From assembly GCA_964540815.1 (NCBI GenBank), contig CAZIOH010000109.1, forward strand, positions 1 to 21,318: a stretch of DNA of 21,318 bases, in the 5' to 3' direction. Below the pieces are notes generated by a model. It saw only the letters and a list, made by a program, of their open reading frames with translations. It was not told the DNA's origin and made no database searches. This DNA comes from CAZIOH01 sp964540815. GTDB lineage: Bacteria > Myxococcota_A > Polyangia > Fen-1088. The translations under genes and the position numbers were made by a program. Position 1 is the first letter of the stretch; each line of letters begins with the position of its first letter. Below are positions 14,559 through 21,318 of the stretch, in pieces.

Positions 14559-14680
14559 CTGGGCACCCCTGGTCCAACCTGGACTCGGCACTCGCAACTC
14601 GCAATCCACATGGATGTACCCGCGCGGCGTCGCACGGGGCTCCGCACGTGACGAAACGGAGCGGGAAGGAGAACGCTGGG

Positions 14681-14708
14681 TTTCTAGTACATTCCGCGGT
14701 CCGGGCAA
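14681..14708 (-). promoter_or_regulatory. Candidate promoter for the aminotransferase-serA-hisZ-purA run
   Basis: On the minus strand, TTGCCC (14703-14708) and TAGAAA (14681-14686) are 16 nt apart, each matching consensus at 4 of 6 positions. They lie in the 235-nt divergent gap (14559-14793) that also drives the ABC-F gene. A 6-bp inverted repeat with a 12-nt loop (14639-14644 / 14657-14662) lies in the resulting leader. For the ABC-F gene, only an AT-rich TATATAA at 14773-14779 was seen, without a matching -35. Confidence 0.3.
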
Positions 14709-14793
14709 AGGGCAATCACCGCGGGCGTGCCCGGCATCGGCGCACACCCGCCGCCGTCTTCGTCGGACGGGATATATAAGAAGGGCCTCCACC

Positions 14794-16893
14794 ATGTCCC
14801 TCGCCCAGTTCGCAGACGTTCACTTCGGATACCCCGGCACCGAGATCCTCTCCGGCGCCTCGCTCCTGATCCGCCCGGGCGACCGCCTGGCGCTGGTGGG
14901 CCCGAACGGCACCGGGAAGTCCACCGCGCTGCGCTTGCTGGCCGGGGATCTCGCGGCCGACGCCGGCGACGTCCGGGTGCTCGGGCGCGCCTCGGTGGCC
15001 TACCTGCGGCAGTCCCAGGAGTTCTCGGGGAACGGAACGGTCATCGACGCGCTCCTGCAACCCTTCGCGGAGCTGCAGCAGCTCCACGACCAGATCGCGC
15101 ACATCGAGCAGCACCTCGGGAGCGCCAGCCCGGCCGAGCTCGAGCGCTACGGCACGTTGCAGGAGAGGTACCTGCGCGAGGGCGGCTACGAGGTCGAGTC
15201 GCGGGTCAAGCGCCTGACGGCCGACGTGGGCTTCGCGGAGTCGGATCTCACGCGCGAGGTGGACACGCTGTCGGGGGGCGAGCGGGGCCGCCTCGAGCTG
15301 GCCAAGGTCCTGGTGCGCTCGCCCGATCTCCTGCTGATGGACGAGCCCACCAACCACCTCGATCTCGCCGCCATCGAGCGCCTCGAGATCTTCCTGCGCG
15401 AGTACCCCGGCGCGTTCCTGCTCGTCTCCCACGACCGCGAGTTCATCCGCGCGACCTGCACCGAGATCGTCGAGCTCGAGGACGGCGCGTTCGTCCGGTA
15501 CCCCTTCACCTACGACAAGTACGTGGTCGAGCGCGAGGCGCGCATGGCGCGCGCGCGCGCCGAGTACGAGCGCCAGAAGGAGCACGTCGAGAAGACCGAG
15601 GACTTCATCCGGCGCAACCTGGCCGGTCAGAAGACCAAGCAGGCCCAGAGCCGCCGCAAGATGCTGGACAAGCTCGATCGCCTGGAGGCCCCCGAGGATC
15701 ACTGGGAATACGCGGGGCGGGTAGCGCTCAACTTCACGACCGGCGGCGATCTCGGCGCCAAGGAGACCATTCGCGCCGGCAACATCGACGTCGGCTACGA
15801 CGGCGTGCCGCTCCTGCGCGGGGTGAACGCCAACATCTACCGGGGCGAGAAGGTGGCGATCGTCGGACCAAACGGGGCCGGCAAGACCACCCTGCTCAAG
15901 ACCATCATCGGCGAGCTGCCACCGGTCAACGGCACGGTCGAGCGCGGGACCGGCGTGCGGGTCGGTTACTTCGATCAGAAGCTCGGCTCGCTCGACGAGG
16001 AGCTGACGCTCATCGACGAGATTCGCAGCGTGAGGGCCGATCTGTCTCCCGAGGTGATTCGCCAGTACCTGGCCAAGTTCCGGTTCTTCGGGGACGACCC
16101 GTTTCGAACGGTGCGCGGCCTCTCGGGCGGCGAGCGCAGCCGTCTCGCCATGGCCAAGATCGTGCTCTTCCCGCGCAACGTGCTGGTCCTCGACGAGCCC
16201 ACCAACCACCTCGACATCCCCGCCCGCGAGACGCTGGAGGACGCGCTCCAGCGCTACGAGGGCACGCTCCTCGTGATCAGCCACGATCGCTACTTCCTCG
16301 ACCGGGTGGCGACGCGCCTGCTGGTGATCGAGGGCGACCGGGTGGAGAGTCACCTCGGAGGCTACTCCGACTGGCGCAGGCGCTCGCAGGCAGCCGGCCG
16401 CGGCAAGCCGGCGCCCGGAGCGGCCGCGACGGGAGGCAGCGGAGCGCCGACGCCGACGCCGACGCCGACGCCGTCGCGCGCGAGCCCCGCTCGTGGCCCG
16501 AGCGAGCCCGCCAAGGATTCCAGCAAGGAACGCACGAAGGAGCGCAGCAACGCCGGGACCGCCAGGGGGGAAAAGCCTCCCGCGGCGGCCAGCCGTGCGG
16601 CTGCGGCGCCTGCCGAGGCGCGGACGGCGTCGAAGGAGCGGGAGCGCGAGCAGCGACGGCTCGAGCGGAGGGTCGAGACGCTGGAGGCCGACGTGGCCAA
16701 GCTCGAGGCCGAGCTCGCCACCATCCGGTCGAGTCTGGCCTCGGACCACGCTGGCGACTGGCAGAAGCTGCACGCCCTCGCCGACCGCGAGCGCGAGGTC
16801 GACGAGTTGCTCGCGCGGCGGATGGCGGAGTGGGAGAGCGCCGGCGCGGAGCTGGCCCGGCTCGGGGCGCCCCCCCCGCGCCCGAGGGACTGA
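14794..16893 (+). CDS. ABC-F family ATPase, Uup-like
   Basis: A 699-residue soluble protein with two ABC domains and no membrane segments. Domain 1 has Walker A GPNGTGKST (36-44), signature LSGGERGR (159-166) and Walker B LLMDEPTNHLD (180-190). Domain 2 has GPNGAGKTT (358-366), LSGGERSR (443-450) and LVLDEPTNHLD (464-474). The linker helix pair between them (about 245-300) is the ABC-F hallmark. A disordered Pro/Thr/Ala-rich stretch (530-610) leads to a C-terminal coiled coil (614-690) like the Uup DNA-binding domain. ABC-F proteins act on ribosomes, and Uup is also linked to DNA transposition frequency and branched DNA. The frame is open upstream, but the ATG at 14794, with AAGGG 8 nt before it, matches the family start. 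Uup is preferred over EttA or antibiotic-resistance ABC-F because of the C-terminal coil, not proven. Confidence 0.92.
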   Translation: MSLAQFADVHFGYPGTEILSGASLLIRPGDRLALVGPNGTGKSTALRLLAGDLAADAGDVRVLGRASVAYLRQSQEFSGNGTVIDALLQPFAELQQLHDQIAHIEQHLGSASPAELERYGTLQERYLREGGYEVESRVKRLTADVGFAESDLTREVDTLSGGERGRLELAKVLVRSPDLLLMDEPTNHLDLAAIERLEIFLREYPGAFLLVSHDREFIRATCTEIVELEDGAFVRYPFTYDKYVVEREARMARARAEYERQKEHVEKTEDFIRRNLAGQKTKQAQSRRKMLDKLDRLEAPEDHWEYAGRVALNFTTGGDLGAKETIRAGNIDVGYDGVPLLRGVNANIYRGEKVAIVGPNGAGKTTLLKTIIGELPPVNGTVERGTGVRVGYFDQKLGSLDEELTLIDEIRSVRADLSPEVIRQYLAKFRFFGDDPFRTVRGLSGGERSRLAMAKIVLFPRNVLVLDEPTNHLDIPARETLEDALQRYEGTLLVISHDRYFLDRVATRLLVIEGDRVESHLGGYSDWRRRSQAAGRGKPAPGAAATGGSGAPTPTPTPTPSRASPARGPSEPAKDSSKERTKERSNAGTARGEKPPAAASRAAAAPAEARTASKEREREQRRLERRVETLEADVAKLEAELATIRSSLASDHAGDWQKLHALADREREVDELLARRMAEWESAGAELARLGAPPPRPRD
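16444..16472 (+). repeat. GACGCC hexanucleotide repeat inside the ABC-F gene
   Basis: Four perfect GACGCC units (16449-16472) preceded by a partial unit encode a Pro-Thr repeat (residues 552-560) in the disordered linker. Unit gain or loss would keep the reading frame and only change linker length. Confidence 0.8.
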
Positions 16894-17281
16894 GCACAGG
16901 CTCCCTGTCCCGAGCGGCGGCCGCCGCCCCCGGCGTCGCGGCATCGCGCCTTCAGCCGAGGTGTTCGACGCGGGCGCGTGACGCGCGTGACGGTCGGTAC
17001 CGGGGAGGTTTCCGTACACCGCCGCGCAACGACTTCGGCGGGCGTCGGTGGGCCGCCGCCGCGGTGTCGGCCGCGGGCCCATCGTTTCGCTCAAGGGACG
17101 GCAGACGCGCGCCGATTGTACTCACGAGGTCGAGGCGTCGACGAATCGACGGACGAGTCGTCGGACGAGTTCGTGGAGGCGGGTGGAGGCGTGATGATCG
17201 GTGGTGGTGCCGCCGCGAAGACCTCGGGCTTGCAAGGGTTGCGTAGGCTATTGTCGACGTGAAGTCTCGGAGGTCGTTCGG
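16894..17281. other. 388-nt gap without a supported gene
   Basis: The stretch lies between the ABC-F stop and the next start. It is GC-rich, with a short direct repeat of CGGACGAGT at about 17152-17172 and small inverted repeats. A frame from a GTG at 16978 to 17262 has no ribosome site and no recognisable domain. The downstream gene's promoter must be here, but I found no convincing -35/-10 pair. No T-run terminator for the ABC-F gene is seen. Confidence 0.6.
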
Positions 17282-18097
17282 ATGCGCTTTGGCACTCTCA
17301 GTCTCCTCTTCGTCACTCTCGCGGTGAACCCCGGGTGTGCGACTCACGGAGCGCAAACCGCGACCCCCGAGCGCGCGTCGCTGGCCCTCGCGGCGGCACC
17401 GGGCGCGGTCCGCGGCGACAGCACCACCGGGTCGAGCGCCGTCAGGCCCGGGGGGCGATCGACCACGCGCCAGATCTCGCGTCCCATCCCTGCGGCCGAG
17501 AGCGTGGCCAGCGCGCCGACCAGAGCCGTGAGCGTGCCCGCGAGCGCGCCGGAGAGCGTGGCGGCGACCACGCGGAGCACGACCGCGGCCAGCTCCACCC
17601 CGGTCGGCACCGCGCGCGTGACGCCGGCCTTGGGTCTGTCCGGCGAGGGTCCCCGGGTCGGCACACCCCGCCCGCTCGCGAACCCGGCGGACGTGAGCGG
17701 GGTCTGGATCTGGGAGCACCGCGGGCCCGTCCCCACCGGTGACGAGAAGCAGGAGCGCGAGGAGTGGCACGTCGATCAGCAGGGAGACCGCATCTCGGGC
17801 TACTACGACCGCGTGGTCCGCGAGATCTCCACCGACGGCCACGCCTTCCGCTGCAGCATGGGCCTCGAGTTCGAGATCGCGACCCGTTACCGCATCCGGG
17901 GCGAGGTGCGCGGGAACCAGGTGCTCATCTACGAGAGCTCTTTCGAGGTCCTCGCGCCGAGCGCATGCGACAACGGCCAGCGCCGGCTCGACGCCTACGA
18001 GGGCCTCGCCTCCGACGACGAGGTCCGGCTCGCCTGGGGCGTCGGCGCGCAGGTTCTCCGCCGTCCACGTCCCGACGTCCCGACACAGCATTTCTAG
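17282..18097 (+). CDS. Putative exported beta-rich protein, unknown function
   Basis: A 271-residue protein. Residues 1-18 are a short signal peptide ending before Cys19 (AVNPGC). The residue at -3 is Asn, so the lipobox is imperfect and lipid attachment is uncertain. Residues 20-133 are low-complexity, rich in Ala, Ser, Thr and Pro. The folded domain is about 135-261: DVSGVWIWEHRG, EWHVDQQGDRISGYYDRVV, FRCSMGLEFEIATRYRIRGEV, and ACDNGQRRLDAYEG, with Cys191 and Cys229 possibly paired. The repeating strand pattern recalls lipocalin-like barrels, but I cannot name a family. The ATG at 17282 has GGAGG about 9 nt upstream, which decides it over the longer frame from 17201. It is probably transcribed alone and converges with the 62-residue gene. 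Confidence 0.8.
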   Translation: MRFGTLSLLFVTLAVNPGCATHGAQTATPERASLALAAAPGAVRGDSTTGSSAVRPGGRSTTRQISRPIPAAESVASAPTRAVSVPASAPESVAATTRSTTAASSTPVGTARVTPALGLSGEGPRVGTPRPLANPADVSGVWIWEHRGPVPTGDEKQEREEWHVDQQGDRISGYYDRVVREISTDGHAFRCSMGLEFEIATRYRIRGEVRGNQVLIYESSFEVLAPSACDNGQRRLDAYEGLASDDEVRLAWGVGAQVLRRPRPDVPTQHF

Positions 18098-18140
18098 GGC
18101 GGTTCCGGCCCCGTCGCCGTCGCACGACCGTACCGGCGAG

Positions 18141-18184
18141 GAACGAGGACGGAGACCAGGACGGAGACGAGGACGAGGACGGGG
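18141..18184. repeat. Purine-rich imperfect tandem repeat in a convergent gap
   Basis: Repeated GAGGACGGAGAC-like units lie between two converging genes (stops at 18097 and 18198). The plus strand is almost pure purine over about 44 nt. There is no terminator-like hairpin with a T-run in the gap. Confidence 0.5.
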
Positions 18185-18195
18185 TTCCAGGGCCC

Positions 18196-18384
18196 TCACT
18201 CCTCTTCGTCGTCACCTTCGTCGAGGGCGGCGGGGTGCTTCCGGGTGCCGGGGGCGAGATCGTCGGGGAGCAGGTCGTCGAAGAGATCCTCGATGCGACC
18301 GCCGAGCGCGTCGGCGCGGCGCAGCTCGTCTCGCTCGAACTCTTCGAAGGTCAGGTACATCGGGCGATCGGGGTGACGGGGCAT
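18196..18384 (-). CDS. 62-residue acidic protein of unknown function, divergent from parA
   Basis: A small protein that reads MYLTFEEFERDELRRAD (9-25), then an acidic-hydrophobic segment IEDLFDDLLPDDL (31-43), then an acidic tail (DEGDDEEE). Its reality is supported by an ideal ribosome site AAAGGAG (18390-18396), 5 nt before the ATG at 18384, and by its place in an otherwise empty interval. It has no signal peptide or membrane segment, so it is probably cytoplasmic. The acidic character could suit a protein-binding or DNA-mimic role, but that is only a thought. It is divergent from parA across a palindrome-rich gap and carries a G9/C9 homopolymer in its own leader. I do not recognise the family. 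Confidence 0.7.
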   Translation of the reverse strand: MPRHPDRPMYLTFEEFERDELRRADALGGRIEDLFDDLLPDDLAPGTRKHPAALDEGDDEEE

Positions 18385-18389
18385 GCGAG

Positions 18390-18396
18390 CTCCTTT
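18390..18396 (-). promoter_or_regulatory. Strong ribosome site for the 62-residue protein
   Basis: AAAGGAG on the minus strand lies 5 nt from the ATG at 18384. It is the main sequence evidence that this small gene is real. Confidence 0.65.
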
Positions 18397-18428
18397 GCTT
18401 TCTGGGGGTCTCGTGTGGGGGGGGGAAC

Positions 18429-18509
18429 GGCGCTGAGCGCCATTGTTTACCTACATGTAGGATTAAGTAGTTCAATCCCCCACTCGACGCAATTTATTTT
18501 TCGCGTCGA
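18429..18509. promoter_or_regulatory. Divergent control region of parA with three inverted repeats
   Basis: This holds the most AT-rich stretch of the window. It carries three perfect inverted repeats: GGCGCTGAGCGCC (18429-18441), CCTACATGTAGG (18450-18461), and TCGACGC/GCGTCGA arms (18484-18490 / 18503-18509) around a 12-nt AT-rich spacer. It probably contains the promoters for parA and the 62-residue gene and one or more operators. I could not fix a convincing -35/-10 pair. Confidence 0.5.
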
Positions 18510-18562
18510 CCCTCGTTCCGCCGCGCCCAGCTCGCCCGACGAAGGTAGGCTCCGCGCCAAGA

Positions 18563-19366
18563 ATGGGCAGAATCATTGCCGTCGCGAACCAGAAGGGAGG
18601 CGTGGGGAAGACCACGACCGCCGTCAACCTCGCCGCCTCGCTCGCCGCCGCCGAAAAGCGCGTCCTCCTGGTGGACGTCGACCCCCAGGGAAACGCAAGC
18701 TCGGGGCTGGGGTTCGCCCGTGGGGCGGGCCGCTCGGGCGATCTCGGCGGCAGCATCTATGACGTTTTGATCGGTGAGCTACCTCTCGAATCCGTCATCC
18801 GCAAGACCGAGCTACCGCACCTCGATCTGGTCCCCGCCAATGCCGATCTGGCGGGCGCCGAGATCGAGCTCGTCGGGCTGCCCGATCGCGAGCGCCGGCT
18901 GCGACACCCGCTCGCCGCGCTGGCCGCCGCCTACGACTTCGTCTTCATGGACACCCCGCCCTCGCTCGGTCTCTTGACGCTGAACGCGCTGTGCGCGGCC
19001 ACCGACGTGCTCGTCCCCCTGCAGTGCGAGTACTACGCGCTCGAGGGCCTGTCGGATCTGCGCGCCACCGTCGAGCTCGTCGGCCGCTCCCTCAACCCCG
19101 GCCTCGAGATCGAGGGTATCGTCCTGTGCATGGTGGACACGCGACAGAACCTGACCGAGCAGGTCGCCACGGAGGTGCGCACCCACTTCGGTGGCAAGGT
19201 GTACAGCACGGTGATTCCCCGCAACGTCCGGCTGTCCGAGGCACCCTCCTTCGGAAAGCCGGCCTTGCTCTACGACGTCAGCTCCCGGGGGGCGCGGAGC
19301 TATCTCGAGCTCGCCACCGAGTTCCTCGCCCGCGACGACGTCCAGCACCACCGGCGGACTGCATGA
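18563..19366 (+). CDS. parA: Chromosome-partitioning ATPase ParA (Soj type)
   Basis: A 267-residue ATPase that forms the ParB-responsive gradient on the nucleoid and moves replicated origins apart. The deviant Walker A KGGVGKTT lies at 11-18, Walker A' LLVDVDPQGN at 35-44, and Walker B-type FMDTPPSLG follows. Near the C-terminus TVIPRNVRLSEAPSFGKP is the conserved Soj block. It has no N-terminal helix-turn-helix, so it is the short chromosomal or type Ib-like form. The length and its pairing with a large ParB favour the chromosomal set. The ATG at 18563 directly begins the conserved GRIIAVANQKGG, although the ribosome site is weak. Its stop overlaps the parB start by ATGA. The 178-nt gap upstream contains three palindromes that may regulate it. 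Confidence 0.96.
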   Translation: MGRIIAVANQKGGVGKTTTAVNLAASLAAAEKRVLLVDVDPQGNASSGLGFARGAGRSGDLGGSIYDVLIGELPLESVIRKTELPHLDLVPANADLAGAEIELVGLPDRERRLRHPLAALAAAYDFVFMDTPPSLGLLTLNALCAATDVLVPLQCEYYALEGLSDLRATVELVGRSLNPGLEIEGIVLCMVDTRQNLTEQVATEVRTHFGGKVYSTVIPRNVRLSEAPSFGKPALLYDVSSRGARSYLELATEFLARDDVQHHRRTA

Positions 19367-20439
19367 CCATCAAGCGACAGGCGCTCGGCCGCGGTCTCGC
19401 GGCGCTGATTCCATCCGCGCCCGGCGGGACGACACCGCCCGGCGGCGACGATCCCGCGAACTCACCAGGCCCTGCCGCGACGACCGGGGGCTCCGGGAAC
19501 GGCGCCGGCGCCGGCTTCGCCACGCCCGCGGCAACGCCCGGCGGCGTCGGGGCGCCGAGCCGTCCGCTGTCTGCGAACCGAGAAGGGCTGCGCATCGTCG
19601 GGATCGAGGAGGTGCACCCTTCCCTGGCGCAGCCGCGCAAGTCGTTCGACGATGGCAAGCTCGACGAGCTCGCGACCTCGATCCGCAATCAGGGGTTGAT
19701 CCAGCCTCTGGTGGTGCGCCATCGCGAGCTCGGGCTCGGCGGCGGGTACGAGATCATCGCGGGGGAGCGGCGCTGGCGCGCGGCCCAGCGCGCCGGGCTG
19801 CACACGCTGCCGGTCGTGGTGCGAGAGGTGGCGCCCGACCGGGCCTTCGAGCTCGCCATGGTCGAGAACCTCCAGCGCGAAGATCTGAACCCGATCGAGG
19901 AGGCGGAGGGCTTCGATCGCTTGATTCGCGAGTTCGACTACTCGCAGGAATCGCTGGCCGCCCGGATCGGGAAGGACCGCTCGTCGGTGGCGAATGCCCT
20001 GCGCCTGCTGCGGCTCCCGGTCGGGGTGCGCAGCCTGGTCATCGACGGTCGGCTGTCGATGGGGCACGCCCGGGCCATCCTCGGGCTCGAGGCCACCGGC
20101 GACTCTCCGGCCGCCGCCAGCGAGAACATGGAGCGGATGGGACGCCGGGTGGTCAGCCGCGAGCTGTCGGTGCGCCAGGTGGAGGAGCTGGTGCGCAAGG
20201 AGCGGGAGCAGGCGCGCGAGGGCGTCCCCGGCAAGCCGGGCGCAGAGCCCGGCAAAGGGGCTGCGCCCGCGGGGGCTCCGAGCGCGTCCGCCCGAGATCT
20301 CGCGACGCGCCTGTCGCGCACCTTCGCCACGCGCGTGCGGGTGGTGGAGAGTGGCGAGGGCCGCGGGCACATCGAGATTCACTATGGCTCGCTCGACGAG
20401 CTCGACGGATTGCTCGCGAAGCTGATGGGCCCGGCGTGA
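19363..20439 (+). CDS. parB: Chromosome-partitioning protein ParB (CTPase, parS-binding)
   Basis: A 358-residue ParB. Residues 1-17 (RQALGRGLAALIP) form the ParA-stimulating peptide. A long Gly/Pro/Ala-rich linker spans 18-73. The CTP-binding domain spans about 75-180, with GERRWRAAQ (134-142) and ENLQREDLNPIEEA (168-181). The helix-turn-helix that reads parS is at about 193-240. A second low-complexity linker (285-310) leads to the dimerisation domain (311-355). It spreads as a sliding clamp from parS and activates ParA. The ATG at 19363 overlaps the parA stop. No full parS (TGTTTCACGTGAAACA-type) was seen in the window; the CACGTG cores present lack the flanking bases. The long N-terminal linker is unusual in length but typical in composition. 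Confidence 0.95.
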   Translation: MTIKRQALGRGLAALIPSAPGGTTPPGGDDPANSPGPAATTGGSGNGAGAGFATPAATPGGVGAPSRPLSANREGLRIVGIEEVHPSLAQPRKSFDDGKLDELATSIRNQGLIQPLVVRHRELGLGGGYEIIAGERRWRAAQRAGLHTLPVVVREVAPDRAFELAMVENLQREDLNPIEEAEGFDRLIREFDYSQESLAARIGKDRSSVANALRLLRLPVGVRSLVIDGRLSMGHARAILGLEATGDSPAAASENMERMGRRVVSRELSVRQVEELVRKEREQAREGVPGKPGAEPGKGAAPAGAPSASARDLATRLSRTFATRVRVVESGEGRGHIEIHYGSLDELDGLLAKLMGPA

Positions 20440-21212
20440 CCAGCGAGCGCTTCGGCATTCGCGGACTGCCCCTCGTCGATCTGTACTACCGCTCCATCGG
20501 CACCTTCCTCCTGGCCTACGCCGCCCGGCTGTCGAAGGGGGAGCTCTTCCTCGAGACGCCGAGCCCGTGGTCGCTCGCGACGCCGCTCAAGGTGCGGCTG
20601 CATGTCCCGGGGAGCCCGGCGATGGAGCTGGCGGGGACCGTCGCCTGGACCCGGCCGACGGCGATCGGACCGGGGCAACCGCCCGGGATGGGCATCAACC
20701 TGATCTCGTCGATCGACATGTTCGGGGAGCGCATCGACCACCTGGCGGCGCGCTACGCGCGCCTCAAGATCCTGGTGTGCACGGCGGATCTGGCCGGGCG
20801 CGCCGTGCTCGGGCGGTACCTGCAGTCGCTGCTCGCGTGCGATCTGGTCGACTGGGATTCACCCGACCCTGGCGGGGGTCGGGGAAGACCGTTCGGGGAG
20901 CTCAAGGTGGATCTCGCCGTCGTCGACCTCGACGCGCCGGGGGGGCGCACCGCCTCCGAGAGCGTGGCCGCGTTCGTGCAAGAACTGCGGGCTTCGCAGG
21001 ATCCGCCGCAGCCGGCCCACACCACGGCAGCCGGCCGCGGCGGCAACGAGCGGCGACTTCCGATCTTGCTGCTCGCCGGCTCGGAGCGCAGCCGGGCCCG
21101 GGCGGGGCTCCTCGAGGTGGACGACGTGCTGCCAAACCCGCCCGCCCTCCCCGAGCTCGAGTCGGCGGTGATGCACGCGCTCTCGCGACCGGGACACTGG
21201 GCGAGCAGCTAG
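20436..21212 (+). CDS. PilZ-domain protein fused to a degenerate receiver-like domain
   Basis: A 258-residue protein. Residues about 5-105 resemble the PilZ-type domain family that is expanded in Myxococcus (TIGR02266 type), with LSKGELFLETPSP (32-44), ELAGTVAWTRP (64-74) and PPGMGINLI (82-90). The RxxxR motif of classical c-di-GMP binders is not evident, and the DxSxxG region reads RLSKGE, so binding is doubtful. Residues 109-250 follow a response-regulator pattern (RLKILVCTADL, DLAVVDLDAPG, LPILLLAGSE, VDDVLPNPPALPELESAV). The paired acidic residues of a true receiver are missing from the first strand, so it is a pseudo-receiver. The GTG at 20436 overlaps the parB stop (GTGA), implying coupled translation with the partition genes. 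The inverted repeat starts right after its TAG. Function is unknown. Confidence 0.85.
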   Translation: MTSERFGIRGLPLVDLYYRSIGTFLLAYAARLSKGELFLETPSPWSLATPLKVRLHVPGSPAMELAGTVAWTRPTAIGPGQPPGMGINLISSIDMFGERIDHLAARYARLKILVCTADLAGRAVLGRYLQSLLACDLVDWDSPDPGGGRGRPFGELKVDLAVVDLDAPGGRTASESVAAFVQELRASQDPPQPAHTTAAGRGGNERRLPILLLAGSERSRARAGLLEVDDVLPNPPALPELESAVMHALSRPGHWASS

Positions 21213-21300
21213 ACGCGCCTTCGGCGCTCGCGGGAAGGGGAGGACGGACGCGCCTTCGGCGCTCGCGGGAAGGGGAGGACCCCTCCCCGCGGGCCCCTCC
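21213..21300 (+). repeat. Right copy of the ~88-bp inverted repeat, at the 3' end of the PilZ gene
   Basis: Two tandem units of 35 nt starting at 21213 and 21248 match the left copy in inverted orientation. In transcript sense each has a GCGCC-TTC-GGCGC hairpin, then a purine-rich stretch. The second ends in a 7-bp GC hairpin (GGGGAGG 21272-21278, CCTCCCC 21282-21288). It begins on the base after the TAG of the PilZ gene. No T-run follows. Confidence 0.9.
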
Positions 21301-21318
21301 AACGGACCGGAGCGCGGG

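Noticed and set aside
14716..17094. A very long minus-strand open frame opposite the ABC-F gene, and similar long frames at 3703-5022, 5147-6460, 3012-3950 and 9434-11137
   Set aside because: These are antisense or shifted-frame shadows produced by high GC at third positions. Their translations are Arg/Gly/Pro/His-rich without motifs, whereas the opposite frames carry clear family signatures.
16978..17262. A 94-codon plus-strand frame from a GTG
   Set aside because: No ribosome site, no recognisable domain, biased composition; the surrounding gap is better explained as the upstream region of the 17282 gene.
18441..18509. Replication origin near parA
   Set aside because: The stretch is AT-rich, but no DnaA boxes (TTATCCACA-like) and no dnaA, gidA or gidB neighbours were seen.
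1..21318. Linear plasmid or transposon bounded by terminal inverted repeats
   Set aside because: No transposase, recombinase or terminal protein gene is present, and the content is housekeeping genes with a chromosomal-type parAB. A repeat-limited contig is a simpler reading, although it cannot be settled here.

Overview
The window is very GC-rich and densely coding, with many ATGA/GTGA start-stop overlaps. It looks chromosomal and most likely comes from a myxobacterium or relative (Myxococcota, the former Deltaproteobacteria). Three things point that way: a zinc-ribbon + GYF + AgmX/PglI C-terminal protein, a PilZ protein of the type expanded in Myxococcus, and several lipoproteins and coiled-coil membrane proteins of a myxobacterial flavour. 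Assignment is by family recognition only; no search was run.

Layout. (1) 88-2832, minus strand: a four-gene run of a coiled-coil membrane protein, a second coiled-coil membrane protein carrying an ENSVL motif, pyrE, and a lipoprotein. (2) 2994-6529, plus strand: a CpsB/CapC-type PHP tyrosine phosphatase, a YbhN/AglD-type flippase-like membrane protein, an exported unknown and a threonine aldolase, the last three linked by start-stop overlaps. (3) 6530-14558, minus strand: a class V aminotransferase, a short serA, hisZ and purA (amino-acid and purine synthesis), then the AgmX/PglI-like protein, an eight-cysteine iron-sulfur protein and a free-standing biotin carrier domain. (4) 14794-18097, plus strand: a Uup-like ABC-F ATPase and an exported beta-rich unknown. 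(5) 18196-18384, minus strand: a 62-residue acidic protein divergent from parA. (6) 18563-21212, plus strand: parA, parB and a PilZ/pseudo-receiver protein, all overlapping by 4 nt.

No tRNA, rRNA, CRISPR array, transposase or phage gene was seen. The metabolic genes are ordinary housekeeping. The less ordinary material is as follows. An ~88-bp inverted repeat sits at both window ends, each copy starting exactly at a stop codon. Two short motifs (ENSVL.SL and DD.L) are shared by the membrane proteins of regions 1 and 3, on consistent sides of the membrane. A PilZ/pseudo-receiver gene is coupled to parAB. A palindrome-rich, AT-rich divergent control region with a G9 tract lies in front of parA. 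The ABC-F, lipoprotein and membrane-protein functions are otherwise unknown or only family-level.

The window begins and ends at the inverted repeat, so it may simply be a contig that broke at a dispersed repeat.
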